Part shown: positions 1 through 10,689 of the stretch, in pieces | Layout of the letters: the number at the start of each line of letters is the position of its first letter | How positions within the stretch are numbered: position 1 is the stretch's first letter | Assembly (NCBI RefSeq): GCF_027887165.1 | Contig: NC_077227.1 | Coordinates: forward strand, 538,332,389 to 538,396,388 | Origin: Monodelphis domestica | Taxonomy: Eukaryota > Chordata > Mammalia > Didelphimorphia > Didelphidae | Direction: 5' to 3' | Length of the DNA stretch: 64,000 nucleotides | Made by a program: the position numbers and the translations under genes | Notes under the pieces: generated by a model | Seen by the model: the letters and a program-made list of their open reading frames with translations, nothing else | What the model was told of the DNA's origin: nothing | Databases searched by the model: none

Positions 1-1559
1 AGATGAAAGCAGGGAGACAGAAAAGGTCCTAAAGAGCCTTTAGGTTGTAGCTACAGACTTGATTATACTGACAGGAAGGAGTACAAAACAACTGAGTGAG
101 ACCTGATAGACTAGAATCACCAAATGTAAGACCTAGAAAGAGGTATACATTTTCCAAGGGGAGGAAAAGAAGCCTAGAAAGATCAAGTGATTTGTCTATA
201 ATCAATAGATAGTAGGTATCACAGCCAAGGTTTGGGCTGCAGTCTTTTGATTCCAAGTGAGAAGAGAAGGAAGGGCAGGACAGAGAAGGAGAGTACCTGA
301 GAGGGAGAAAGGAAGGGCAGTGTAATTCCAGGTTTCTGGTGTTTCTGAGTGGCTTTCCATGTCTATCTGCATATGTGTTCCTAAGTAGTATAGGTGTGTT
401 TCTGTGCATCCTTGATGATATGTAGTCAGTTAGGGAAGCCCTTCAGATCTGTCGATGTTGCAAGCTGCCCGAGATCTTAGATGCCGATGGAAAACACTGA
501 AGGGCTGGGGGAGGATGACTGTCACCATAGTCAGATCTTTAACTGTTTTCTGTTGAACTTTTCTTTGAGAGATGGCCCAACCATGGAGCTGCACCTCTAG
601 AGGAAGTGCCAGAGCTATTGCAAAGGATCCTTAAGTCCAAATGTGTGGCAGCTATCGTCATTTTGGCTCTTGCTCCAATAAAACCCACTAGGAGAACAAA
701 TTCAGTTCCAGGGAACACATTCCTTTCATTCTTCTCGAAAGACAGGTGGTAGATTGTAGATGCAGAGCATCACATTCAATACCTTATATGGTTGTTCTGT
801 TGGTTAGTGTTGCTTGACTATTTTTCTTTGCTTTAAGGGAGAGTTAATTGGGGAAAGAGTATATTGGGTGTCATTAAAAATTTTTTTTACGTAAAGGAAT
901 CAATAAAACTTAAATATTCAGTGTAACAGCATGATAACAAAATGTGTTCTGTAGTGTGTGAATAAGCAGTGCTTCACATAGATCACTACCATTTTTGAGG
1001 TATATGTAAACACTGTTGTGATGAATAAAATACAAATTTATTTTAAAACGTCATTGAATTCATAGTAGCTTCTGTGTTATCACATGTTTCAGGCAATAGA
1101 TACTAATAATACAATTACTATCACTTAAGGATCCAAGAAATTTTCTAACATTGAGAAAAGGTGCTCATACTCCAAAAGGCTGGTAACCATTGTCTGTGGG
1201 TGTGTCAATGGCAGAGGTCTCAGGACCCTGATAGCACTGTTCAAGATATGTTTCCCCCTTCAAGGCTGCCCTGGAAACTCATTTTAGCCTGATTTGACTT
1301 GGATACAAATGTGTATGTGGGAGGGGGTGGAGAGTCAGGGAGGGAAGGGACACATTGTGATTTGCTCCCCTAAGGACCACCCTGTGCATGCTACATTTGA
1401 GAAGCTTGGAGCAAGCTCCATCCTATCTTCCATCTAGTCAGGGATGTCTCCAGAACTCACTTCCAGGAGCCCTCCCCCTTTAATGGAAGTATAGTAAGTC
1501 AGGAAGCTGTTTCCAGAGCCTTGCTATCTGCCATTACTGAGGCAATTTACTAGTCAGTG
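1..1559. other. Intergenic stretch, no gene seen
   Basis: No exon-like or conserved coding signal stands out on either strand. About 180-260 vaguely resembles a decayed reverse MIR (a 'tcacagccaag' block) but is too worn to call. The open frames here have no recognisable similarity and no splice or promoter context. Confidence 0.6.
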
Positions 1560-1745
1560 TAGCATCACAGGATTTCCAAGCTGGAAGGGATCCTAGGACT
1601 CATCAATCAATCTAGTCAAACTGCCTCTTCCTTAGAGATAATAGGACCAAGCCAGAAAGGCTGAGTGACTTGCCCCACAACTGGTGACTGTGACTTGAAC
1701 CCATATCTCCTGACTCCAAACTCTGTGTTCTTTCCAAATATATTC
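1560..1745 (-). repeat. MIR/THER1-like SINE fragment
   Basis: The reverse MIR core is visible: 'ggctgagtgacttgcccca' followed by 'ttgaacccatatctcctgactccaaactctgtgttctttcc'-type ending, split here across the element. The left part carries the usual 'aagctggaagggatcct' marker. It is old and diverged. Confidence 0.65.
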
Positions 1746-1877
1746 TGCTGAAGAGAAGAAGAAAAGTAGGTGTCTTGGAATTTCCCATCATTCATCTTGG
1801 GGAAAGCCAGTTAGCAGAATATTAGGCAGAATTCTAATCTCAAGCCTAAAATTTTTCAAAGTCTGAGCAAGAATATT

Positions 1878-1907
1878 TGGGAGGGGGGAGGAGGGGGGAG
1901 GAGGAGG
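1878..1907 (+). repeat. G-rich simple repeat, possible G-quadruplex
   Basis: The tract consists of GGA/GGGGGA runs. It contains at least four runs of three or more G separated by one to four bases, which satisfies the usual quadruplex pattern on the + strand. Confidence 0.6.
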
Positions 1908-2169
1908 AATCCAAATTCAACCCTATATCTCTATTTTTTTAAACCATTGCATTGGATGCCTTATCCCAGAGCAACAACATGAGGCAAGTAGCAATAACTG
2001 GAGACTACCACTCACAAATGGCCAAGGCAGACTTTGAAAATGGTCAAGAAAGTCAGTGAAAGTAGGAAACCCTTTCCTGGAGATTTGGTTGACATGAGGA
2101 AAGGAAGGGAGTTAATCCTGACAGTTTTGATCCAAGAATCAAGATTTATTATTATTATTAATAGGAATC

Positions 2170-2370
2170 AAGATTTAAATATATAGCCTACATCTAGAGC
2201 TAGAAGGGACCCTTAAAGCCAACTATTCCAACTCCTTCATTTTGCATATTAAAAAAAAAAAACTAACACTTGAGGAGGTTCAATGACTTGCCCAGGGTCA
2301 CACAATAGAGAGTAGAAGAAGAATCTGAACTCTTTCCTCTTTACTACACCAGCAGTCTTTTCTAATGACA
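2170..2370 (-). repeat. MIR-like SINE fragment
   Basis: It has a reverse MIR layout: 'agctagaagggacccttaa', then an A-rich block, then 'caatgacttgcccagggtcacacaa' (split by divergence), then 'gaatctgaactctttcctc'. The preceding 2137-2175 holds an ATT microsatellite flanked by two copies of 'gaatcaagattta'. Confidence 0.6.
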
Positions 2371-2649
2371 AAGAATGTCTCCAACAACTGATATCACTCC
2401 ATTAGAAGGGAGATTTTTGACATTTCTCCTTGGACTTTGATTGGGAGCTGATTACCTCTGAAGAAAGATGAAAACAGTTCCTTCTTCTGGGTTTCCACCA
2501 GGATGCTGGGAGCATTGGAGTTGCTGATTTACATTTTCTTAAAATGACTCACAGTTCTCAGCAAGTAGTTTCTTCCCAAAGATCCATAGTTACCTAGGTC
2601 AGGGTGCCCCAGCTTTTTTGAAAAGAGTTGATTTTCACTTCCTCAAAGC

Positions 2650-2860
2650 CTTAAGATTAAGGAGCAGACCCCAGATTTGGAGTCAGAGGACTTGGGTTTG
2701 AATCCCAGCCCTGTCACATCCCCTTGTGTCACTTTGGGCTAGGTGCCTGCCCGCTCTGGGCCTCAGTTTTCTTATCTGTAAAATAACTGTCCCACACAAA
2801 TGTTATGTGGATCAAATAAAATAATTTACATAATGTGTTTTGCAAGCATTCAGCTATTCC
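2650..2860 (+). repeat. MIR SINE, near full length
   Basis: The forward MIR is clear: 'tttggagtcagaggacttgg', then 'gaatcccagccctgtcac', then 'cctcagttttcttatctgta', then a decayed 3' end with 'gatcaaataaaataattta'. It is an ancient therian repeat. Confidence 0.75.
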
Positions 2861-2879
2861 TAGAATAATTTCCTAACTA

Positions 2880-3230
2880 GTCTGCATTGAGTCTCTCTTT
2901 TAATATACCTGTCATTTGGTTTCTAGATTATCTTCCTGAAACACAAATCTGACTACAATACTTCTTTGTTCCAAAACTCTTAGTGGCTCCCCACTTCTTA
3001 TAATGTAAACAAATATCTCTGGTACTAGCTTATCTCCCCAGATTTTTTCTCCCTACTCCCCTTCAAACATTCCATCCCCTAGCCAAATTGGACTAGTGTT
3101 GTTTTGCCCATCTTCTACTTGATACATTCTCAACTCAAAGGACATCCCACATTCCCTCCTTTCACATTCTCTCCTTTCAGAATTCTTTCATTCCTTAGGA
3201 GCCTAAATTGATAACCTAGAAGGGTTCATT
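2880..3230 (+). repeat. LINE-2 3' fragment
   Basis: It shows an L2-type sense pattern of C/T-rich sequence: 'tggctccccacttcttataa', then 'cttatctcccca' and 'agccaaattggact', ending in short C/T-rich blocks. The assignment rests on resemblance to L2 3' ends. No open reading frame survives. Confidence 0.5.
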
Positions 3231-3670
3231 TTACCCTTACAGGAAATTGAAGCTCAAAAACCTTACCTAAAGTCACAGTTTATTGAAAGGTAAAGGTATA
3301 TAAGTAAGCAATATGAGGAATATGCATAAGTGAAAGACAAGGACACAGTGGGGTAAATACAAATATTGACACAGTAAATTCAAAACAACATATAAGGCAG
3401 ATTGTGGGTAGAGAATGGAAAGGGCCCCAGAAAAAGCAGATGACCTAGAGAGCTTAAAGACAAGAGTCCTTGAAATGTAAAGAGGAAGGCATATAGGTAC
3501 AACCTTCATTAGATTTTAAGTTCTTTGAAGATAGGGGCAGTTATTTTCATCTATGTACTTCCAGAATTGCATATTGGATCTTGTCCTATTGAGTACATAT
3601 GTTGATATCCTGTCTATTTTCATTGGCAGCTCAGTGCTTGTATTATAATCTCAGTTAAAAGAATGAGTGG

Positions 3671-3784
3671 GTGTGTGACCCTGGGCAAGTCACTTGACCC
3701 CCAGTGCCTAGTCCTTACCACTCTTCTGCCTTGGAGCCAATACACAGTATTGACTCCAAGACAAAAGGTAAGGGTTAAAAAAAA
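3671..3784 (+). mobile_element. tRNA-derived CORE-SINE, 5' truncated
   Basis: The copy keeps the 3' two thirds of the family: CORE 'gtgtgaccctgggcaagtca', the 'cttctgccttggagccaat' segment, the terminal hairpin, and an A tail. A perfect 14-bp target-site duplication, aaaagaatgagtgg, flanks it at 3657-3670 and 3785-3798. This proves LINE-type retroposition and fixes both ends. Confidence 0.9.
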
Positions 3785-4089
3785 AAAAGAATGAGTGGTA
3801 TCACCCAAGAGGTATTAGTTTGTGAAACAAACATATCAGGTAGTATGATGGAATAAAGGCATAATGGCAAAGGAGAAGAAGTGTGTAGGAAGATAAGTGA
3901 TGGTTCATGGGTCAAAATGGAGGCAGAATTAATTGATCCTCTTTGGTTTCTTCCCAATCCAAGATTCTGTGATTCTCGGAAAAGGAAAAAGAGAAAAAAG
4001 GAAAGAAAGTCTTTTGGGAAGAGGAAAGCATTCTCTTTTTTGATTTTCTGTTTTAATCAATGTTTTCTGATTTAGTTGTAAGAGACAGC

Positions 4090-4100
4090 CCAAGTATATA

Positions 4101-4156
<56 letters not shown>
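4090..4156. repeat. (TG)n(TA)n microsatellite
   Basis: A short TG block runs into a long uninterrupted TA tract. Confidence 0.95.
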
Positions 4157-4159
<3 letters not shown>

Positions 4160-4892
4160 CAGCCAAGAGGCTCACTCAGAAAATTCTAGGGGAGAAAATT
4201 CTAAAAGAGAAAATTATTTACAAGTTCAAATGAAATTATTGGAATAGAAAGTGTATCTGCGATGTTAGCTTGACATTGGTGCTATAATCCAGGTTATGCC
4301 TAGAACTTTGAAGAGAATAGTAGACAATTGACCCTCTCTGGTGCTTAGCAGTGTGAGTGTGAATACAGGTGAAGGAAGTAGCCTCAAAAAATGGGGTGCT
4401 ACAATTATAATAGAAAGAATAACAGAAAAAAATAAAACAACCTTAGAAACTGCATGCTGGGTTACTCTAATGGCCAAGTTTGGACCTGAAGAAAAGACAG
4501 AAGAATCTATGTCCCTTCCTTCTTTGTAGGGGTGGAGACTATAGACATAAAACATTACATACTACGTTGTATTAAGACAGATCTGGTTAGGATATTGATT
4601 AGTTTTGTCAAACTGCTTTTTTATCTTTAGTTTTTATTCTTTTTTTTTCTAAGGAATAGTTATCTCTCTGGAATAAAGGAGGGAACAGAGGTGATGCAAA
4701 AACAAAAAAAATCAATAAAAATTATTTTAAGAACCATAGCAGCAGGAAAGTAGTTGAGAAAGGATATTTCTGATAAATGTCAACCTAAGACAGTGCCTTG
4801 CACTTAGTTGATAAGTCTGTTAATATCTGGAAAGAACAATTAGCAAATTCTTGAATTATCCTCTGCAAACAGACTATTATATCTAACAGTTT

Positions 4893-5092
4893 CTTTTTTT
4901 TAAAAGCCTTATCTTCCATCTTAGAATCAATACTGTATATTATTTCCAAGGCAGAAGAGCAATAAAGGCTAGGTATTGAGGGGTTAAGTGACTTGCCCAG
5001 TTATACAGCTAGCAAGTGTCAGAGATCAAATTTTAACCCAGAATGTCCTATCTCTAAGCCTGGCTCTCAATCCACTGAGGTACCACAGTTTA
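4893..5092 (-). mobile_element. tRNA-derived CORE-SINE
   Basis: Reverse copy with the T tail at its left end, then 'ccttatcttccatcttagaa', the terminal hairpin region, 'gttaagtgacttgcccag' and 'tggctctcaatccactgag'. It is moderately diverged from other copies here. Confidence 0.85.
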
Positions 5093-5249
5093 TTTCTTCA
5101 TTTCAGACTATTACTAGTCATTAATTAAAACTAAATGTCTTTGTATTTCACAAGTCAAAATTCCTGAATTACCCAAAGTCATTCCATAAAATTAGAAAAA
5201 GTCCAATGACCCCAAAAATACCTTTGAAGGAAAAAAAAATATGTTGTTG

Positions 5250-5395
5250 AGAAGAAAAAGCACTGAGATTGGAGTCTCTGACAAATCACTTCACTCTGGG
5301 CCTTTGTTTCCTCATATATAAAATGGTCCAAATGGATTGGACTAAATGATTTCTAAAGACCTCTTCAGCTATGAAATCCCAAGATACTAATATCT
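5250..5395 (+). repeat. MIR-like fragment
   Basis: The forward CORE and 3' half are seen: 'caaatcacttcactctgggc', 'cctcatatataaaatggtcc', 'ggactaaatgatttctaaag'. Confidence 0.6.
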
Positions 5396-5458
5396 TTCCT
5401 TCCTCCCACCCCCCTTATTAATAAATTCCTCCATTAAAGTCTTCCTCTGATGTCTCAC

Positions 5459-5504
5459 TTTGGAATGGAGTTAACCATTCTGAAATGGTTAACTCCATTC
5501 CAAA
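5459..5504. repeat. Perfect 21-bp inverted repeat with 4-nt loop
   Basis: Positions 5459-5479 are the exact reverse complement of 5484-5504, with a CTGA loop. The arm core is GGAATGGAGTTAACCATT. No TA, TTAA or other clear target duplication flanks it. It lies between a MIR fragment and a CR1-like fragment. Confidence 0.9.
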
Positions 5505-5539
5505 TGGCTCTGAAAGAGTGTTTAGAGGATAAGAGCAAC

Positions 5540-5955
5540 CAGGATGATAATGAGCCTTGAACTCATGTCATATGAGTATCAGTTGAAGGACTAGAGACAT
5601 TTAGTATGAAGAAGACTGAGGGGACATGATAACTGTCTTTTAAGAATACGAAATATGAAAGGCTGTCATGGGGAAGAAGGATTTGATTTGTTCTTTTTAT
5701 CCCCCAACGACAGAATTAGGGACAATGAGTGAGAATTGAAAAGAGTCAAATTTAAACTTGATATAAGGAAAAACTTGCTAATAATTAGAGCTGTCCCAAA
5801 GTTGAATGAGTTGCCTTAGGTGGGCTCCTCTTTCTCTGAGGTCTTCAGGAAGAGATGGGGATAACCACGTGTTTGCTACAGAATAGTGGGCATTCACTAC
5901 CAGAATAGGTTAGACCAAAATGGTCCCTTCTAGTTCTCAAATTCTATGACTGTTT
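5540..5955. repeat. Ancient CR1/L3-like LINE 3' fragment
   Basis: The order of blocks ('gaagactgaggggacatgat', 'gaaaggctgtcatggggaag', 'aggaaaaacttgctaataat', 'agaccaaaatggtcccttct') resembles the conserved 3' region of CR1-family LINEs. The family name is my inference from pattern memory. Confidence 0.45.
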
Positions 5956-6279
5956 GAATGGAAAGTTCTACAGCACTCAAAAAGTTTCAGAAATTAATCT
6001 AGTACTAAACTATCTGTTTTCAGGCACAGCCTAAGTTCAGAAAGACTCTCCATTAAGTTACTTGCCAAGAGTAATGAATTTTGTCAGAGTAGCTCTCCTT
6101 GCATCTGTGTCAGTAAAGAGTAGCCACACCAGTGAAATTATAGATTCTTGAAATATTCCTGAGGAAGAGGGGAAGAGAAACCTGTGATTTGGTCAGTGGA
6201 AGAGTTAAGGAATTCTAAATGTGGAAACTCCCTCCACAGAGACAGACTGATAATTTTCCCATAACTTATGCTTTCATGG

Positions 6280-6615
6280 AGCTGAAAGGTTAAGTGATTT
6301 GACTCTGGTCATACAGAATATGCCAGAGAGGAGATTGAATCAAAGTTTTTTCAACTCCAAGACTAACCTTCTATCCACTGTGCCAGGTATTCTCTCTAGG
6401 GTATTCCTACAATCCTAAAGAGAAGAGTAGACAACGGACTCCCTGATGGCTCCAATAGTATAAGTGTGAATGTGAGTGTTGAGAATGCAAGTTAAAGAAG
6501 TAGTCTCAGATCAAGAATAATTATAGCCCTTCTCTGGACCTTAGTTTACAACTCTATTAAATGAAAGTCATAGGCTAGATGAGTTTCAAGGTCCTTTCCT
6601 ACTTTTAATCCAATA
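6280..6615. repeat. Two MIR-like fragments
   Basis: 6280-6390 is a reverse MIR ('gttaagtgatttgactctgg', 'ctatccactgtgcc'). 6515-6615 is a forward MIR 3' half ('tctggaccttagtttacaac', 'gctagatgagtttcaaggtc'). Confidence 0.5.
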
Positions 6616-6619
6616 ACCC

Positions 6620-7190
6620 CCTCTCTGAGGCATATCATTCACTTTTGCTAGTCAATATATGGGATTTTATCATTTCTATAATTTTTCAAGACTTTCATTT
6701 CACACTAGGAAGCCTAAGCATGGTGCATAACTTAAACAAATAGACCCAGAGCCCTTGCTAATGCATTATAATAAGTTTATGAACTATCCTTCTTTTCAAT
6801 TATTCTTTCCTAGGCAATCAGGCAGAGGGGAGAATAGCAGTCAGGGTAAAGCAATCTCCATGGCAAGCAAAGGGAAGAGGACTCAAAGACTGGGTTCAGG
6901 GATTCCTCTTATGGTCAGCAATTTTGTCATCATGATCTGGCCCAAACCAAAATATGCCAGGTTTGCTCCAAGTCCTTTGTCTCTCCACTAGGCTACGTTC
7001 CCTTTCCCCATTTTCTCTCCCATCTCAGATGGCTCTTTGAAGATTTCTCTATTCTCTTTTCTCAAAATGTGTTCTTAAGAAAAGATCACTAAACTCTTTC
7101 TACAAAGAACCATGAATTTTGAATTTGCAGACATAGGATTGAATTCTGAATCCATTACTTATTGTCATTTGTAAGAGGAACTACACTCAT
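6620..7190. other. No gene seen
   Basis: Unique-looking AT-rich DNA. A short open frame on the + strand at 6755-6991 has no family resemblance or splice context. Confidence 0.5.
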
Positions 7191-7199
7191 CTTGCTTGG

Positions 7200-7310
7200 C
7201 CCAAGAAGTAAGAACTAGAAATAATGTGTGGAAGGTACAAAGAGTTAGATTTAGACTTTGATGAAAAGAATAATTTCTTAATAATTAGTTATCCCAAAGG
7301 GAAAAGTTTC
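7200..7310. repeat. CR1/L3-like fragment, second copy
   Basis: The blocks 'ggaaggtacaaagagttaga', 'tttagactttgatgaaaaga' and 'taataattagttatcccaaa' align in order with the 5690-5805 part of the fragment at 5540-5955. Confidence 0.45.
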
Positions 7311-7529
7311 CTCAGTCTTCCTCTTCCTTTTCGCTTTGAGGGAGAAGATAAATGGGTTCAGTTTTGGCCATGTTGAGTTTGAGATATGTCTGGAACATCA
7401 AGGTTGAACTATTCAATAGGCATTGGTGGTGCTGGACTGAAGTTTGGGCTAAAGCCTAGGGCTTGCATAGAGAAATGGCAGCTATAAATATTTTTGTACA
7501 AGTAGGTCCTTTCCCCTAGTGAAAACTGT

Positions 7530-7737
7530 CTTTTTTTTTATTTAATTGATTAATTAAGAACATTTTTCCATGGTTATGTGGTTCATTTTCTTTCCCTCTC
7601 CTCCTCCCACTCCCTCCTATAGCCAAGGTGCAATTCCACTGGGTTTTACATGTGTCACTGATCAAGACCTATTTCCACATTATTGATATTTGCACTAGAG
7701 TGATCATTTAGAGTCTACATCCTCAATCATATCCCTA
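7530..7737. repeat. Interspersed repeat family, copy 1
   Basis: It shares a long collinear similarity with 20668-20925. Common blocks are 'catggttayrtg', a pyrimidine stretch, 'ttctactgggttttacatgt' (here with a CA for TA change), 'tgatcaagacc' and 'caatcatatcccta'. It is probably a LINE 3' or LTR piece of a marsupial repeat. I cannot name it. Confidence 0.65.
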
Positions 7738-7964
7738 GTGAAAACCTTCTGAAAGATGAGGGAGACATGAGAATATTTGAAGACAGTAGGGAAGGAACCA
7801 CTCAATAGGGAGAAATTGAGGATTTGGGGTAATGGATGGTAATTAAGATTATAATCTGTTGCAGAAGGTGGGAGTGGATAAAATCAAACTCACATAAAGA
7901 ACAGTTGTCCTTGACAAGAAGGACTACCTCTGTCAGAAACTAAAGAAAAAGAGAAAAGAGTGGG

Positions 7965-8195
7965 AGATTATGCCTAGAGTCAGAAAGACTCCTCTTCCTG
8001 AATTGAATCTAGCCTCAGGCATGTACTAACTATATGACCTTGGGCAAGTCTCTTGACACCATTTGCCTCAGTTTACCCATCTGTAAAATGAGCTGGAGAA
8101 GGAAATGGCAAACCATTCCAGTATCTTTGCCTAGGAAACCCCAAATAGAGTACAAAGAATCAGACATGATTGAAAAACAATTCAACAACAAGACT
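7965..8195 (+). mobile_element. MAR1-like SINE
   Basis: CORE ('atatgaccttgggcaagtct') is followed by the MAR1-type 3' part: 'cctcagtttacccatctgta', 'aaatgagctggagaaggaaa', 'tggcaaaccattccagtatc', 'gattgaaaaacaattcaaca'. The head is decayed. MAR1 is a marsupial SINE, so this supports the host assignment. Confidence 0.8.
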
Positions 8196-8349
8196 TATTT
8201 ATGTATAATTTGTAATCCACAAGTAGACTCTATGCTTATTAAGGGCAAGTATTATTTTGTTTTGAGCCTCATATTCCCAATTAGCCCAGTTTCTTACATG
8301 TAGTAGGTTAATAGCTGCTTATTGAAATGAATTGAATTGTGATCTTATG

Positions 8350-8612
8350 ATAATTTGGTGGCCTCTGTGGTATAATACATAGAGGGCTGGGCCTGAAGTT
8401 AAGAACTCATCTTTCTGAATTCAAATCTGGCCTCAGATACTTACCAACTGTGTGATTTGGGGAAAATCATTTAACTCTGTTCGCCTCAGTTTCCTCATCT
8501 ATAAAATGAGCTGGAGAAGTAAACAGCAAACCATTCTAGTATCTTTGCCAAGAAAAACCCAAATGGGGTCATGAAGGGTCCAACAGGACTGAAACAACTC
8601 AATGACAACAAA
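8350..8612 (+). mobile_element. MAR1-like SINE, nearly complete
   Basis: It has a tRNA-derived head ('gtggtataatacatagaggg'), CORE, and the same 3' region as the copy at 7965-8195, ending 'gactgaaacaactcaatgac' and AACAAAA. Confidence 0.85.
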
Positions 8613-8689
8613 AGCTAAGAGAAGGAAGAGTGTTGCCCAAAAGGGGTGTGGGTTTGGGAGGGACCCTTCATAACTTCCACACTATTCCA

Positions 8690-8800
8690 GAGTGGTCCAA
8701 TGGAAAGAGTGCTGGATTTGGAGTTAGAGGACCTGGGTTCAAATCTCTGTGACCCTGGGCAAATCACTTCACCACTAGATCATGATTTTTAAGGTTAGGT
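8690..8800 (+). repeat. MIR/THER1-like fragment
   Basis: The blocks 'ggatttggagttagaggacc', 'tgggttcaaatctctgtgac' and 'cctgggcaaatcacttcacc' show a MIR 5' half. Confidence 0.65.
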
Positions 8801-9225
8801 CTAACCCTCTGATCGCTTTGTAACCACAGAAACCTTAGACACCAGCTGGTGTCCTGAAATAGGCCTGTGGGATGGGTAAGAGTGGCATGATTTTAGAGAA
8901 GCTGCAAAGGTTCCCCTTCCCTCCCAATAAAATTTCCTCAACATCTGAAATTTTACCATTTTAGAGTCATTCTTTTAACTTGAGATTTTGTGGCCCTTTC
9001 AAATTGATCCCAACCTTACCTTCCCAAATTAGACTTAACATTTATTATCCGGCATGTGTATAGCATTGTGAGTTATCCTAGGATTACATTTAGCTAGATT
9101 CCTCATCTGTAAAATGGGAGTATGGCTCCAATCATACCCAAGAACCCTTTTATCTCTAATGACCTAGAAGTCTATAACTCACTTCCCACATCTGAAAAAG
9201 GAGAGAATTGTAACTAGAGTCTCTG

Positions 9226-9407
9226 CCAGGGCAACTAGGTGGCTCAGTGGATAGAGAGTCAGGCCTAGAGTTCAAATCCAGTCTCAGATACTGCCTAGCT
9301 GTGTGACCCTGGGAAAATCATTTAACCTCAATTGCCTACCCCTCACTGATCTTCTGCCTTGGAACTAATACTTAGTATTAATTCTAAAGCAGAAGGCAAG
9401 GATTTTA
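9226..9407 (+). mobile_element. tRNA-derived CORE-SINE
   Basis: Full family order: head 'gcaactaggtggctcagtgg', box B-like 'gttcaaatcc', CORE, 'cttctgccttggaactaata', hairpin end and A/T tail. Its tail is the target of the opposite-strand SINE that follows. Confidence 0.9.
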
Positions 9408-9618
9408 TTTTATTTTTTTCTTAAACCCTTACCTTCCATCTTAGGATCAATACTGTGTATTGGTCCAAGGCAGAAGACTGGACAGGGCTAGGCAATGGGG
9501 GTCAAGTGACTTGCCCAGGGTCACACAGCTAGGAAGTGTCTGAGGCCATTTTGAACCCAGGACCTCTTATCTTCAGGCTGGGTTCTCTCTCCACTGAGCC
9601 ACCCAGCTACCCCTAGGT
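9408..9618 (-). mobile_element. tRNA-derived CORE-SINE inserted in the tail of the previous SINE
   Basis: Full-length reverse copy ending in 'gagccacccagctacccc'. It is flanked by the 10-bp duplication aaggatttta at 9398-9407 and 9619-9628. The left duplication is part of the neighbouring SINE's 3' end, so this copy is the younger one. The two form a tail-to-tail inverted pair. Confidence 0.9.
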
Positions 9619-9639
9619 AAGGATTTTAAAAACAACAAC

Positions 9640-10390
9640 AACCTGTGACTATGCATCATTATATCAAAGAGAGGAAGGACCTGATCCCAAGAGAGTGCTA
9701 GCTGTTGTGGAGCTGCAGGGTGAGAAGGCAGCAGCTGTAGCCAATAGCCCCAAGGTGTGCACCAGCTTCTGCCCCATCCTGTAGGCAGAAGCCAGAAGAA
9801 TTGGGATTTTCACTGCTGATGTTTAGAAACCAGCCCTTACCACACTGCCTCTGCAGAACTCTACAGGCTTCTACTAGGACGGAGAAGGAGACAGGTGGAA
9901 CCTGATTGCAGCAGAGCAGTGCCAATGGAATCATCACATATTCCTGGGTGTCTTTCCTTTTGTTTCTATGGGAATGTTTGCCTTATGCTGTGAATAGTTC
10001 CCTGGAAGGCTGCCAAACTGCCCAAGGTCTTGGGCATAGAGCACGACAAAGGGATTTGGCTCTGGTGAATATGTGTAACAAGGTCAGCAAAACTGTATCC
10101 TTGACCGCACTTTCAGAGCCATTCCTTCCTTGTCCCTTTGGGCGGATCTGTACCAGAGCTTGAGGGATTCAGGCCATCCGTGGGATCCTGACGGAGTATC
10201 ACTTGGGTGAATTATTATTCTCCCTAGATAGTATTCATAGCATTATTGTGTCTGAATATGTAAACTCATATTTCCCCAAAATAAAATGGGCAAGATGTAT
10301 GTCCACGTTTCTGAAATAAAGCATTTTGAAGACCTGCTTCAATCCATCTCCATTTTTAGCTCTCCTTAAAAAAGCCCAACAGTTAATAGT
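9640..10390. other. Unique sequence, no gene recognised
   Basis: No repeat family recognised. Overlapping short open frames (9698-9937 minus, 9906-10163 plus) have no recognisable domain, and their compositions look random. Confidence 0.5.
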
Positions 10391-10399
10391 CACTGATCA

Positions 10400-10680
10400 A
10401 CCCACTTATCAGACACTACATGCATGTGCAGTTGATACAAATTAATTAAATGCATAGAATGCAAAGCAAATCGATGGCATTAACAGGGCCAGTGGAAATG
10501 CACGGGGGCGACTCCTGTGGAACCACGCACAGAAAATGTAATGCTGTGGTGCACATCTGGGAAGTAATCTGGACTCTTCAAAGTGTTATTTTCAAAGCTG
10601 GAATAAATAACTATCAAACCACTGACATCCTAACAAGCACAGGTTTCTATGGGAACACTTATAAATGCATCAGGTCTTAA
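10400..10680. promoter_or_regulatory. Candidate conserved noncoding element
   Basis: A unique stretch with clustered homeodomain/POU-like words: TTAATTAAAT near 10441, ATGCAAAGCAAAT near 10458, ATCGAT, and AAATGCAT. It is free of repeats, unlike most of the flanking intergenic DNA. This is an inference from motif content only. No alignment was possible. Confidence 0.25.
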
Positions 10681-10689
10681 AAGTGCCAG